DNA of 64,000 nt. It comes from Warburgia ugandensis. Taxonomy: Eukaryota; Streptophyta; Magnoliopsida; Canellales; Canellaceae. The DNA lies in contig CP141127.1 in NCBI GenBank assembly GCA_035236585.1, positions 44,096,001 through 44,160,000 on the forward strand, in the 5' to 3' direction. A program made the position numbers and the translations under genes. Below the pieces are notes generated by a model. The model saw only the letters and a list, made by a program, of their open reading frames with translations. It did not search any database and had not been told where the DNA came from. Positions 1 through 10,989 of this stretch are shown piece after piece. Within the stretch, counting starts at the first letter, position 1, and each line of letters starts with the position of its first letter.

Positions 1-887
1 CTATAGGAAGGTAAACCAAACAATGCGAAGGAATAATATTAGATGAGTTGGTGATCTTATTGTAAAGGAGTATAAAAGAGAGAAAGCATATGGGGTTTAA
101 GACTTTGAGTAGAGTATCGAATTTCAGGATATTATGCAACAAGAAATTTTCGAAGAGGAATGGTGACCAAATTAAATTCTACAAATGGTTTGATATCAAT
201 TATTACAATTAGATTCTTATCAGATCCATTAGCTTATGAGGAACACCAATGGATATAATAAAAAGGAAAATTTGGTGATATCTCACCTTGCCACTACATG
301 AGTAAATAAAGTATATTGAAAAAGGAATTAAGCTGGGACAGTGACTTGTCCATTCTTCAGCAATTAGGGTACCATCAAGGATCAAATTGAGGTCTTGCTA
401 TTATGGATTGAAGAGCAAATATCTTAAGACCATTATTTAGTCATTACCTTTAGAGTACTGTTGAGTAAATAAAAGTATCACACCCTAATTAATCAAATAT
501 GTTAATAGTCGAAGTTATACACTCGAAGGGATGCTGTAAGTCTTTAGACTTGAGTTTTCCTTGAAAGAAGTACTTGTTAGACTAAGTCATTTGAGGGTAT
601 GAGGTCAGTTGATTAGGCCACATCATGAAGTTGATTAGGCCACATCATAGAGGAGCTATGAGTATGATGAGGACAGTAGCAACTGAGATAGGAGTAAAAA
701 TAAGAAGTGATCTTAACCAATATGAAAGATTTTTTCAAACCTTAATAGCTACCATGACAAGGTAAAGAAATTACTTTGAGTCTGAAAAATACTGCTGACT
801 TGGATTGAAAAGGAAGGCAAATAAGTACCAATCACTTTAGAGACCCTTGAGCTTATGACAAAGATATATCTGGAAAGAGATCAATAG
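1..887 (+). mobile_element. Internal tail of truncated LTR element A3
   Basis: This stretch reads as the reverse complement of about 48300-49090, the internal region of element A2; long runs match, for example the segment around 85-120 and that around 830-880. It therefore belongs to a second copy of the same family, inserted in the opposite (plus) orientation, whose 5' part lies upstream of the window. Near 887 the match to A2 internal DNA stops and LTR sequence begins, so a deletion removed the remaining internal part and most of the 3' LTR. No gag, protease, RT or integrase motif is recognisable in any frame. I infer a non-autonomous family. Confidence 0.75.
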
Positions 888-1441
888 GTCGTCAGTATTC
901 CGGTTTGACAGTGCTTTTTAATATCGATATTGAACATGATTGTTCGAACATGCACATGTTTTTAAGAGCATGTGATTTTTAAACATAGAATGCATTGCAA
1001 AACTAGTAGTGATAGACTCCTACTGAGTATAGTATATACTCACCCTATCCTTAACATTTTTCAGGATAGTTCCACTCACAAATAGAAGACGTCTCAGGAG
1101 ATATTAGTGCTATGAGCAAGTGAATAAACAAAGGAGACAACTATACATGTGAGTAAACTCTCTACCCTTTGGACATGTATTTGTATTTATTTACAGTTGT
1201 GCTGTGTGCTGTGACTGGATAGACTTGGGGAAGAACATTTAAGATTTCTGAAGTTTTTCAAAAACTACTTTCATTGTTGTGAAAGAAAATGACACTCGGG
1301 GTTTGCAAATTGAGTTTAAAACAAAATATTTTCCATTGCATTGCATGGTTTTCATTGCATTGGTTTTCAAATAGGGATGCATCCCGCCTTAGGAATTAGA
1401 TATTGCATTTAAAAATGCGTGAGAAAACCCGGGTCGTCACA
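888..1441 (+). repeat. Truncated 3' LTR end of element A3
   Basis: The last about 550 bp match the LTRs of A2 and A4 in reverse complement, including the block around the GATAGACTCC motif and the terminus GGGTCGTCACA at 1431-1441. The 5' part of this LTR is missing. The terminal CA fits the TG...CA rule of LTR ends. A target duplication cannot be tested because the other end is outside the window. Confidence 0.85.
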
Positions 1442-1445
1442 TATA

Positions 1446-2880
1446 GACAAATACAATATCTCAATAAGCTTGTGCTTGTGTGGGTGGAACATGATGTATA
1501 ATTGTCAAACACAATTTTATGATTTATAAAATTAATACTCTTAACAATAATTCATACATATCAAAATTAGTATATCTTAAAACATGATAACCATGTCAAT
1601 TTCACTAGTTTGCAAATCATGCATTTATTTTAAATTGTTCAATTTCTCAAATCATGCATTGCATAAGGACCAAACTCAATCTCATATGATCATGGTACAA
1701 ACCTCAAACATAATTTTGACAATATATGTAAATAAGACTGTAAGTCAATCAAATATCTAAATTCTAAATAAAATCATAAATGCATGTCTAAAGCATACTA
1801 TTTTAAGATATTCATATGCTTATTAATCATCCTCAAATAATCATAAACTCATGAAACCAATTCTTATAACGATATCCAATCCATGATTGAATTTTAGTAT
1901 ATACAATGAAGGTATAAAAAACTCAATGATCTATGCCAATATATTTCATTTAAATTATAGTCAATATCAAGTTCTTAATTCAATGAGAAACTTAAAACAT
2001 ACTAAAATATATACAAAACATCAAACTGTCATACACACAATGCTGTCAAATCTCAACAACAAAAAATCCAACTCAAATCCTCAAAAATCCATAAAAATAT
2101 TGAGCACCTAGAAGCTTGCTAGTGCCACATTGCACCCACTCTCATTAGATCTGAGAAATTGTATGCAAAGACAATATCTTAGCATGCTTGCGCATTTGTA
2201 GGTGGGACAAGATGTATAATGGTAAAACATGATTTGTGATTTACTAAAATCAACACTTTTAACAATACTTCATATCTAATCAAAATCAGTATATCTCAAA
2301 ACATGATACTCATATCAATTTCATCAGTTTACAAATCATGCATTTATGTCAAATGTTCAAATTTTCAAATGATACATTTGGTAAGGACTAAACTCAATCT
2401 CATACAATCATAATACAAATATGAAACATAATTTTGATAATATATGTCATTTTGATTATAAGTAAATCAAGTATCTAAATTCTAAAAGAAATCATAAATG
2501 AATGTCTAAAACATAGTGTCTTTAAGATATTCATGTACTCATAAATCAATCGCAAATAATCATAAATTCATGAAACATAATCATATAAAAATATCAAATC
2601 CATGATTGAATTTCAATGTGTGCAATGATGGTATAAAACCTCAATGCGACTATGATAATACCTTTCATTTAAATCATAGTCGATAGTAATTTCCAGTCTC
2701 AAAAAAACTAAAATATATACAAAATATCAAACTATCATACACATAGTACTGTCAAATTTTAGTGAGAAAATTTCCAACACAAATCCTCAAGAATCCATGA
2801 GAGATCACATAAAAAAATACTCAAAGTCCATAAAAAAATACAAAGCACCTAAAAACCTACCTATGTCACACTACACCCAC
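1446..2880. repeat. Tandem duplication of a 718-bp unit
   Basis: ACAATATC at 1453 recurs at 2171, a spacing of 718 bp. The following sequence stays collinear for about 700 bp: both units carry a GATGTATAAT block, CATGATAAC/CATGATACT, AAATCATGCATTTAT, and end in AGCACCTA followed by a CACCCAC block. The copies are clearly diverged, with many point differences and small indels, so the duplication is old. Confidence 0.85.
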
Positions 2881-2936
2881 CTCATCAGTTGCTCCCATCT
2901 ATAAATGGACAAGGGTTTTATAACTCATCCTACTCT

Positions 2937-3460
2937 AAGCCAACTTTCATGAGGAGCCTAATTTTAACTCTACATAAAGATCACATAGATGATAGTTTTT
3001 ACATGGGAAATGATAACTCTCTTGTGTCACCTAATTTTCATACATATGAATCACATTCCTTAGATGAGCCAAGACCAACTCTCATGTGTCACTTGATTTT
3101 CATATTTATAGATCACATTGATCATAGTATTTACATGGCTTGGGATTGACTCTCACGTGTCACCTAATTTTCATAGTTGTGAATCATAGTCTTTAGATGA
3201 GCCAGGACCAACTCTTATGAGTTGCCAGGTTTACATACCTATAGATCACAGTTGTTAGATGGGCTAGGATTAACTCTCATGAGTCACATGATTTTCTTCT
3301 ACAAAAATCACATTCTTGAAATGGGCTAGGACCAACTCTCACAAGTTGCCTGATTTTCCTACTAGTGAATCACAACCTTTGGGTGGGCCAAGACCAAGTC
3401 TCATGAGTTGCCTGATTTGATAGGTATCTTTACATTGGCCAAGAATGCTCTTACGTGTCA
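2937..3460. repeat. Degenerate minisatellite, unit about 61-70 bp, about 8 copies
   Basis: A unit with the landmarks CAACTCTCATGAGT, CACCTGATTTTCATA, GATCACA, TTAGATGGGC and AGGACCAACTCT repeats in direct orientation. The landmark CCAACTCT or a variant lies near 3075, 3145, 3208, 3270, 3331 and 3392. Units vary by several substitutions and short indels. The 86-residue open frame here is a by-product of the repeat. Confidence 0.8.
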
Positions 3461-4181
3461 ACATATTTTAACCATATAAAAAAATCATTAGCTCATGCCA
3501 AAAGAGCTCAAAATAAATCCTCAAAATTCTATCATCTAAAACAAATCTACAAAAAATATATACACAAATATGGGTTATCATATACCCAAATACCATTAAA
3601 CAATCTTGTAGACATTTCTTACAAGACAAATAGTAAATAACATGCACTTTGGCATGAACAGTTTAAATCATCATTCAAACACAGCATGCATGTTTGCTTC
3701 AATTGTCACATATTCTATTAAAACTTATTATATAACCATAATTCAAATATATGGGAAAAAATAGAAATCCCAATTCTACCTACCAATGATCAAACACTTT
3801 AGATTCGCTAATGTGGATAGCTATCCAGTTTGCTCATGCAACAATGATGAATAACACATCTGTTGAAGACAAGTATACACTTAATAGATTTGCAATCTTG
3901 GTTCACCTCTAATTATCCACATTTTAGAGTTTTATCAAGTATAGTTACTGGATGATCATCATAGAATAACATGATTATGATAATTCATGGCATTGATCAT
4001 GTTTCATTATCTATAGATTGCTAATGTAATAACCCCAATTTTTGTAAATTGATAGAGAAAATCAATTGTTTGAATTTTTAGAAATTCAGGGCTAGAATAT
4101 TAGGTTATTGGAAATTCTCTTTTTATAAAGATCAAAACATGATTTAAAACTTTCAAATCATGAATGTACTCAAAAAATTGA

Positions 4182-4368
4182 TCGAAATAACACTAAGTAT
4201 GTTCAATTCCGAGTTAAGATGAAAAATCCCTAATTTTCTCCATTTTTATGAATAAAAGGGTAAAATGGAAATTTTACCCATAACTAAGATCTAAGACATA
4301 AATGTTTAGAATGTGCTCGAAAATATGATTCCAACTCCACTAAATACGCTTAATTTCGAATTAGGGGG
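4182..4368 (+). repeat. Two-copy U3 repeat of B1, period about 148 bp
   Basis: GATCGAAATAACACTAAGTA (4182) and GATTCCAACTCCACTAAATA (4330) start two collinear diverged units. Each runs through an AATTCCGAGTTAAG-type block, a poly-T/AAAA stretch and a TAAAAGGG(T/C)AAAATGG block. The same pair occurs in B2 (near 31142 and 31288) and in LTR C (near 34589 and 34734). Their position just upstream of the TATA box suggests transcriptional control elements; that role is inference. Confidence 0.6.
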
Positions 4369-4598
4369 AATAAAATAGATTTTTTCTATAAAAGGGCAAA
4401 ATGGTCCTTTCGCACCTCCACAAGGCCCACAAGGGGCCCACAAATGAATTCAACGGCTAGAAAACATGTAATGAGTGGTCAAACCACTACTAGATAATAG
4501 TGGAGAAGGACGTGTTAGTGGAAGATCCAATGTTAATTTAATATTCAAAAGAATGGAAACATAATTATTACAAGTAATTATGAAAATTTAAAAAGCAT

Positions 4599-4608
4599 CT
4601 ATAAATAC
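4599..4608 (+). promoter_or_regulatory. LTR B1 TATA box
   Basis: CTATAAATAC lies about 575 bp inside the LTR and is followed by a C/A-rich leader. The same box is kept in reverse complement in B2 at 30904-30912. It is the likely RNA polymerase II core promoter of the LTR and marks the end of U3. Confidence 0.6.
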
Positions 4609-7386
4609 ACCTCCAAAAATCCCCCAAAAATGTTCATTAAAATTCTCCCAAAATTATCTTGCTTCCCCTGAAAAACTAGATCTAGATTCATTCCCAAATT
4701 TCCACAAAAATCCCCCTTCTTTCACTTTCTCTCTCCTCCCTCTAGATTGGAACAAGAGACCTAAATTCAATTAGGCACTCTATTCCAAATCAAATCTCAC
4801 CAATCATATTGTCCTAGATCATCTTATCTACAAATTTCATAAACAAATTTCAAGATCCAATGATGCAATCGATAGGAAATCACAAAACAAGCAGTTATTA
4901 GGAGATCTTATCTTCAATGGGATCTTTCTTTAAAATTGGGCTTCAAAACCTAAGCTTTTCTCCAATCATGTAGGTGGACACCCTTCCCATACTTATTTCA
5001 TGTTAGTTTACATAAATTTTATTTTTTTGAAATTAATTATAGGTTAAAAATTATAATAATCAAGTAAGGTTAAGAACCCTTCATTTCTATATGATGGTGG
5101 CTTAGATGGAAAATCTGAGCCATACAATCGATCCAGAAGAGCCCAAATCCCGTAGATTAGAATATTCAAAAAAATTATTGAGCTTAGAGATATTAATTAA
5201 ATGTGATTTGATTGGATGGTCCAAAACGGACTATCTGATCTCCCTTAAGAGATCGGGCTCTTGAAACACCACAGCAGGACGTTGCGTGAAAACACTCCTT
5301 AGGGTAGCGTCTTTACAAGCATGCTACGCCTACAACGACGTTCTGATGAAATGGCATGCCAAGCAACACGGTCCTAGGTGGTGCGTTTCCTACTACATCC
5401 CAGTGATGGGACCGAGGCCTGCTCCCTCAACTAGACCCGCCACTTGACTTGATCTAAGCTGGTCGTTCAGTTGGACCCATATCAAATATGAACACTCGAA
5501 CGACTATGAACTTCATTATTCAATTGCAGAGTCACCTAAACTCCAAATCAAGATTGGAAAGAAGCTAAGGAAATCTTCTTAGGTTGTTATAATAGGCTGG
5601 TAATTTAATTATCTTAGGGCCATGTTAGGTTGAATTTGAGATTTTAGCATGATTTCATTATATTAGTAGTAAAATTTTATGTTTTTCATAACTTAGGATC
5701 ATGCTAGTTTAAGTATAGTTTTATTCCATTAGGTTAAGTTACATTCATAGGAAGCATGTTAGTATAAATGGTTGTTAAATTTATATTGGAGTTGTGCTGT
5801 AAAGTTTATGATTTAATTGTTGTCAAACTTTATTAGTAGATTCAAATGTTAATTAGATGTTGGGATATAATGAGCATAAATCACCAAATTGTAATCTAAT
5901 AGGACATTAGAGTTTCATGAACACATAAGAGGAAGGAATGGCTTTGACTTAACATTAGTAAGGGCAATAATTAGTAGGATAATATAAGGATTATTAAATC
6001 CTTGGCCCAAACTAGGAGAATAATAAACCCCATGAATGACATTTTAAATGTTCATGGATGTAATGAAAATCAATTAGAAAGATTACTTAGGGTTAAAATG
6101 TTCATAGGATGTGACGACCTGGGTTTTTGATTATGCAAGTTTGATAAAAAGGCGAGATCTCTTGTTTTAGAAATATGAAATGCATGAAAATCTATTTGTT
6201 TTGGAAAGCAATCTTTTGTATAGAACCTCGAATGTTAAAACACATTTTCAAAGTATATAGCCGTGGCATAGTTTTAAATTGACTCTATTCCCAAGAAAGT
6301 GTTAGTCACAGCCTCAGTTACAGAGAATAACTACAATCAAGTAACATTAAAAGATAAGGTAGGGATTTCCTTACTGGCACTTAGTTTGGACATTCTTTAT
6401 CACAGGTCTTGTTGCTGTATATCATGTCGTTAAGTGTTTACTTTGTGTCTAAAAAATGTTGAGGATTAGGTGAGTATATACTATACTCAGTAGGAGTCCA
6501 TCACTAGTAGTTTTACAATGCATGCTATGTTTAAAATCATATGCTCTTTAAAACATGTGCATGTTTGAACACTCATGTTCAATATCAATATTAAAAACCA
6601 TTGTCGAATTGGAATACTGACGACTTAAAGAATTACATAACCCAAGTCGAAAGTATCATATATATCATAAATATAATGATATGCATAAGATGCTCAACTG
6701 AATCCAACTCATGGACATATGGTATGGTCGACTAACCTCATGTTATGCCATATACAATGCAAGTAAATCCACAAAACATAGGGCCCACTATGCCCACAAC
6801 CTCCTCGCCGTGTGGTCCCTGAGTACTTGGGGACACTCGGTCATAGCCTCCACAGGGCATCTGCCACATCGACCTAGTGCCGTGACACCAATGGTAGCCC
6901 CTTGTATCACATGCAGTCGACGTAGGGACATACCTTTTTTGGTGTGTTACCCTTTCCACCTAATAGTGGTAGAGGTTGGGAGGCCACCCTAGACCTCTCG
7001 GCATAGCGCCCACGAGCTTACTAGCCCAAATCATATACAATCAATCAAGCAAAAATCTCTTTTTCAAAACCTGTCCTCTTTGGGTCCCTCACAACTGCCT
7101 ACCCAGCATCTTTTAGGCACTACAATGTCTTTTGGTAACCCTTAAGGACATGCAATTTTTCAAAACTCAATAACCACAAATCATGCAATTTATCCAATCA
7201 TTCGCAAAACATGTCTATGCATAATGTATTTATCATATGCATGCTGAATTCATTTATAAAATTAAGTCATGCTAAACAAGTCATATATAGAATTAAGTCA
7301 TGCTAAACAAGTCATATAATTTATACTTAAAACATGCATTCTCAAAACAATCATGGGATCTTTTTAAAAGTCTAGTAGCGATAGAG

Positions 7387-7397
7387 CACCTACCTGG
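7387..7397 (-). promoter_or_regulatory. Splice-donor-like motif in LTR of A1
   Basis: The minus strand reads CCAGGTAGGTG, a good match to a plant 5' splice site (AG before GT, then AGGT). The same motif occurs at equivalent places in the other A-type LTRs (13507-13517, 45768-45776, 53676-53686) and in families B, C and D. Whether it is used as a splice site is unknown. Confidence 0.35.
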
Positions 7398-8112
7398 TTT
7401 GGTCACGCTAGCCCCCTTGTCCTCGTACGCTCCTACTCATAGTTTAGGGGAACAAGGTTAGCTTGGCCTATTTCTATAGGTTTTAGAATGGTTGATCTCA
7501 CTACTTAGGCATTAAGGGTTCATTCCCATGCCTATGGGTCTCCTAAGGTCCTAACTGGGCCTTAGTATCGTTAAGTTTACAAAGGTTTAGTGGCCGCCAC
7601 TAACATAGTTTAAGTTTCATGCCCACCTTAGATAAGGCCTTGATCAGGTATTTTATGGTCTAATGTGTCTGCGTCGTCGATACAGACTCAATGCCTTTCG
7701 TGGCGCCTCAATCGGAGCCCTAGAACCCAAGTTTTGGGGCATTTTAATATCAAGTGTACATCAAATGTCCTCCCGACTTTTTTGTTTGTGAGCGTGTCCA
7801 CGAACGTGCCTGCTGGTTTCTCTCTAACGCGATCGACGCTTTTCATCCTGTGGGGACTGAGGCATCCTCGAGACACCAGTGCGCTGCAGGCACCGTCCCT
7901 GGGTCCTTCGTAGCTCCTTAGAGGCCCGTTTTGCATGGTTTTTCATGCATAAACATGGGGAAACCCACCCTAAGTCTAAGGGGGAGATGGGTTTGGAGGG
8001 GTTCTAGGCATACCTGGTTCATGGTCGGGTTTTTCCCATGTTTTCTCCTCTTGCCTACCTCTCCATGATGAGTTTTTTCCAAGCTTTTGGGCTTCTATTG
8101 GAGGTGCCTAAG

Positions 8113-8130
8113 AGCTCTATTTATAGAGCT
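8113..8130 (-). promoter_or_regulatory. TATA box in a perfect inverted repeat, A1 3' LTR
   Basis: AGCTCTATTTATAGAGCT on the plus strand is an inverted repeat: AGCTCTAT pairs with ATAGAGCT around a 2-base centre. On the coding strand it gives TATAAATA, the likely core promoter. The same 18-mer is intact in A5 (52746-52763) and has one mismatch in the A1 5' LTR (14336-14353). Confidence 0.65.
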
Positions 8131-8552
8131 TGAAGAGGGTTCTGAAGGGGGTTCTTACCGCCATGGAATGGTGGTGGAGAAACCTCCAGAATGGTGGTGG
8201 TTTCTCCCTTGCACACCATCGTTCTAGAACCCTCTAGGAGGTTGAAGAAGAGGGTTGCCCATATCAAAATGGGTCCCTGCTTTTCTCAGGCCAAATCCGT
8301 TTTTAATTTAAATTACACTTTTGCCCTTGAACTTCAAAGGGCCATAACTTGTTCATTTTAACTCAGTTTTGAGTGATTTTGGTCTTGTTGGATTCCTTTT
8401 TCCAAGACGCACCTAAGGGTACCACACTTAGGACCAAATTTTTGGGTCCAGTCAGGGTGAATAGTGAAATGACAAAAATACCCTTATCTCCAAAAAGTGA
8501 ACTTTTCATTACTAACTTGCGATTTCAATGTTACAAAAATGGAGTCATTACA

Positions 8553-8568
8553 TTCTTACCCCCTTAGG
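8553..8568 (-). other. Polypurine tract of A1
   Basis: On the minus strand a purine run TAAGGGGGTAAGAA ends directly at the 3' LTR terminus TGTAATG. This is where plus-strand DNA synthesis would be primed. A2 has the corresponding TTTAAGGGGCTAATAA at 46867-46882. Confidence 0.8.
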
Positions 8569-8603
8569 GGAATTTTTCCCCCAAAATTCTACAATATATA
8601 CAA

Positions 8604-9866
8604 TCAAAAGATCTCAGGGTACTTTTCTCGCATTTCTGACTCCGGTTCCCAAGTCTCTTCTTCCATGTGTGCATTTCTCCACAAAGCTTTGACTAAGTGT
8701 ATGTCCTTATTCCAAAGCTTCTTACTCTTACGATCCAGAATCTCAATTGGTCTCGTCTCTAGGTTGAGATCCTCCATCAACTCTATGGGTACCTGGTTGA
8801 TGACATGAGCAGGGTTAGGCACGTACCTCCTTAGCATAGATATATGGAATACGTTATGCACTTTAGATAGCTGAGGGGGTAGTGTGATCCTATAGGTCAC
8901 TTTTCCCACTTTCTCCAGGATTTCAAAAGGTCCTATGTAACGTGGACTAAGCTTGCCTTTGATACCGAACCGCATAACTCCCTTAGTGGGAGATATCTTC
9001 AGGAAAACGTGCTCTCCTATGTTGAATTCTAATGGTCTCCTCCTTTGATTAGCATAGCTCTTTTGCCGGCTTTGAGCTGTGAGGAGGCGTCTCCTTATGA
9101 GTTTGACCTTCTCGACACATTGCTCCACTAGCTCAGATTGGAGCACCCTGGACTCTCCAACTTCACTCCAACTGGTGGGTGATCGACAGGGTCTCCCATA
9201 GAACGCCTCGTACGAAGCCATGCCAATGCTTGACTAAAAGCTGTTGTTATACGCGAACTCTACTAGTGGTAGGTTTTCATACCAGCTCTGCTTCCAATCG
9301 AGGGCACAGGTTCGCAACATATCTTTGACTATCTGGATCATGCGTTCTGACTGTCCATCGGTCTGTGGATGGAAGGCTATGCTAAATTTCAAGGAAGATC
9401 CTAAGGATTTTTGGACGGACTTCCAGAGTGTTGAAGTGAAGCAGCTATCCCTATCTAAAGTGATACTAAGGGGTATGCCATGTAAACTCACTATCTCTTT
9501 GATGTATAGCTGAGATAGGTTGACAGTGGATTGGGTATGGCGTATAGGAAGGAAATGGGCTGTCTTAGTCAATCTATCAACAATTACCCAGATCATGTCA
9601 TGACCCTTAGAGGTCCTGGGTAACCCTACGATGAAGTCCATGGTAATATGGTCCCATTTCCATTAGGGTAACTCAAGGGGTTGTAACAATCCCGCAGGTC
9701 TTTGATGTTCAACCTTTACTTGTTGACATGTTAGACACTTTGCCACAAATTCCCCTATGTCTCTTTTCATACCATCCCACCAATATTGTCTCTTTAAGTC
9801 TTGATACATCTTAGTTCCTCCCGAGTGTGTAGTATACTTAGACTGATGAGCCTCTTTTAAGATTTC
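8604..9866 (-). pseudogene. Integrase with C-terminal chromodomain (A1 pol, 3' part), broken
   Basis: The frame enters at about 9866 with [10 protein letters not shown], the integrase N-terminal region, followed by a zinc-binding CLTCQQ motif. The catalytic core follows: MDFIVGLP at 9641, VDRLTKTAHF, LDRDSCF, and HPQTDGQSER, so the DDE triad looks retained, although the residue before DRD has changed from the usual Ser to Leu. The 205-residue downstream frame (9221-8604) holds the GPY/F module (YIGPFEILEKVG) and a chromodomain (PIEILDRKSKKLWNKD, then VKALWRN and EETWEPE), which in this lineage targets insertion to heterochromatin. Two in-frame stops break it: TAA at 9663-9665 and TAG at 9234-9236. 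The 5' junction is a deletion fused to RT in a different frame. Confidence 0.93.
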
Positions 9867-10989
9867 TTATGGTCTTCAGGAGTTTCTGAATATATTAAGA
9901 TATCATCCACAAACACTATGATGAATTTATCTAAGTACTCCTTGAACACCCTATTCATGAGGTCCATAAATGCGGCTGGAGCATTAGTTAAACCAAAGAA
10001 CATCACTTTGAATTCATAATGGCCGTATTGAGTCCTGAAGGCTGTCTTGGGGATATCTTCTTCTCTAACTCGAAGTTGATGGTACCTGGATCGTAGATCA
10101 ATTTTAGAAAAGACTCTGACTGACTGAAATTGATCAAAAAGATCATCAATTCGGGGAAGGGGATACTTATTCTTAATGGTGACCCTATTTAGTATTCGAT
10201 AGTCTATGCACAATCTCATGGTGCCATCCTTTTTCTTAACAAAAAGGACTGGAGCTCCCCACAGAGATACGCTAGGTCGTATGAACCCTTTGTCAAGTAG
10301 TTCCTATAACTGGGTCTTCAATTCTTTTAGTTTTGCAGGAGCCATTTGGTAAGGAGCTTTGGAAATGGGGGAAGTACAGAGTATAAGGTCAATGATAAAC
10401 TCAATTTCTCTTGGCGGGGGTAGACTTGGTAAATCCTTAGGGAACACGTCAAGAAATTCTCGGACTACCTCGACATCCTCTAGCTTTAGTTGGGGACTCT
10501 CAACGGATTCATTCTTGGCCAAGAAGAAGGGGCATCCCTGAGCAATGTGCTTAACTGCTTTCATGGTAGAAATAACACATGCTCCAGAATAATCCTTTCT
10601 TCTTTGGAGGGTGAAAGTGTCTCCATTAGGTAGGGTAAAAGTGACACGTTTCTGGAGGCAATCAACAAAGGCTTGATGAAGGGCTAACCAGTCCATACCT
10701 AGGATGACGTCGAAGTCATTCATATCTAAGTGAATAGGATTGGTAGGTAGCAAATGATCTTTGATCAAAACAGGAACATCCTGGAGATACGAATAGGTGG
10801 GAAGTGCCTAGCCTACAGGAGTCATGACTTCTAGAGTGAAGTCCAGGTCCTGTGGTATAATGTCCAAGGTTGATGCAAACTCCCAGGATATGAAAGAATG
10901 AGTGGAGCCTGTATCGAATAGAACTTTAGCAAGTGTACCATAGATAGAAAGATTACCTTCAACTACTGCATTTGAAGCCTGGGCTTGAC
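9857..10989 (-). pseudogene. Aspartic protease and truncated reverse transcriptase (A1 pol, 5' part)
   Basis: The protease shows the active-site motif VLFDTGSTHSF near 10915-10885, followed by FDVILGMDWL, the usual end of the domain. The RT domain has [20 protein letters not shown], then [14 protein letters not shown] and [14 protein letters not shown], and the catalytic box FVDDILIYS. It stops at [10 protein letters not shown] (stop at 9857-9859). The thumb/connection region and all of RNase H are absent: the next bases encode integrase in another frame. In-frame TAG stops sit at 10808-10810 and 10304-10306. Some core residues differ from the usual family pattern (Arg for Gly in the DLRSG motif, Phe for Pro before FGLTN). 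It cannot make active enzyme. Confidence 0.93.

Larger units (their letters stand above)
1442..4024. other. Gene-free AT-rich stretch, probably part of an old LTR (G)
   Basis: No frame carries a recognisable protein. The short open frames here are AT-rich chance frames. The block near 1470-1500 (GCTTGTGCTTGTGTGGGTGG) resembles the LTR of element D near 20155-20180. After the B1 insertion the sequence resumes at 17129 and later contains a block (about 18450) found in other LTRs of this window. I infer a single old minus-oriented LTR cut by B1, but the ends are not visible. It contains a 0.7-kb tandem duplication and a minisatellite, listed separately. Confidence 0.45.
6110..8552 (-). repeat. 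3' LTR of A1 (2443 bp)
   Basis: Plus-strand ends are TGTGACGACC and GTCATTACA. It matches 12148-14752 over its length but lacks about 85 bp present there at roughly 13890-13975, has two instead of three copies of a 31-bp repeat (7256-7315), and lacks a small duplication present at 13426-13513. Open frames on both strands near 7665-7936 are in the GC-rich LTR domain and are not genes. Confidence 0.96.

Noticed and set aside
2889..3149. 86-residue frame with internal repeats, suggestive of a repeat protein
   Set aside because: The repeats are the DNA minisatellite; neighbouring units shift frame because unit length is not a multiple of three.
2937..3460. Possible CRISPR-like or regularly spaced array
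   Set aside because: Units are contiguous and diverged, without identical repeats separated by unique spacers, and the DNA is from a plant.
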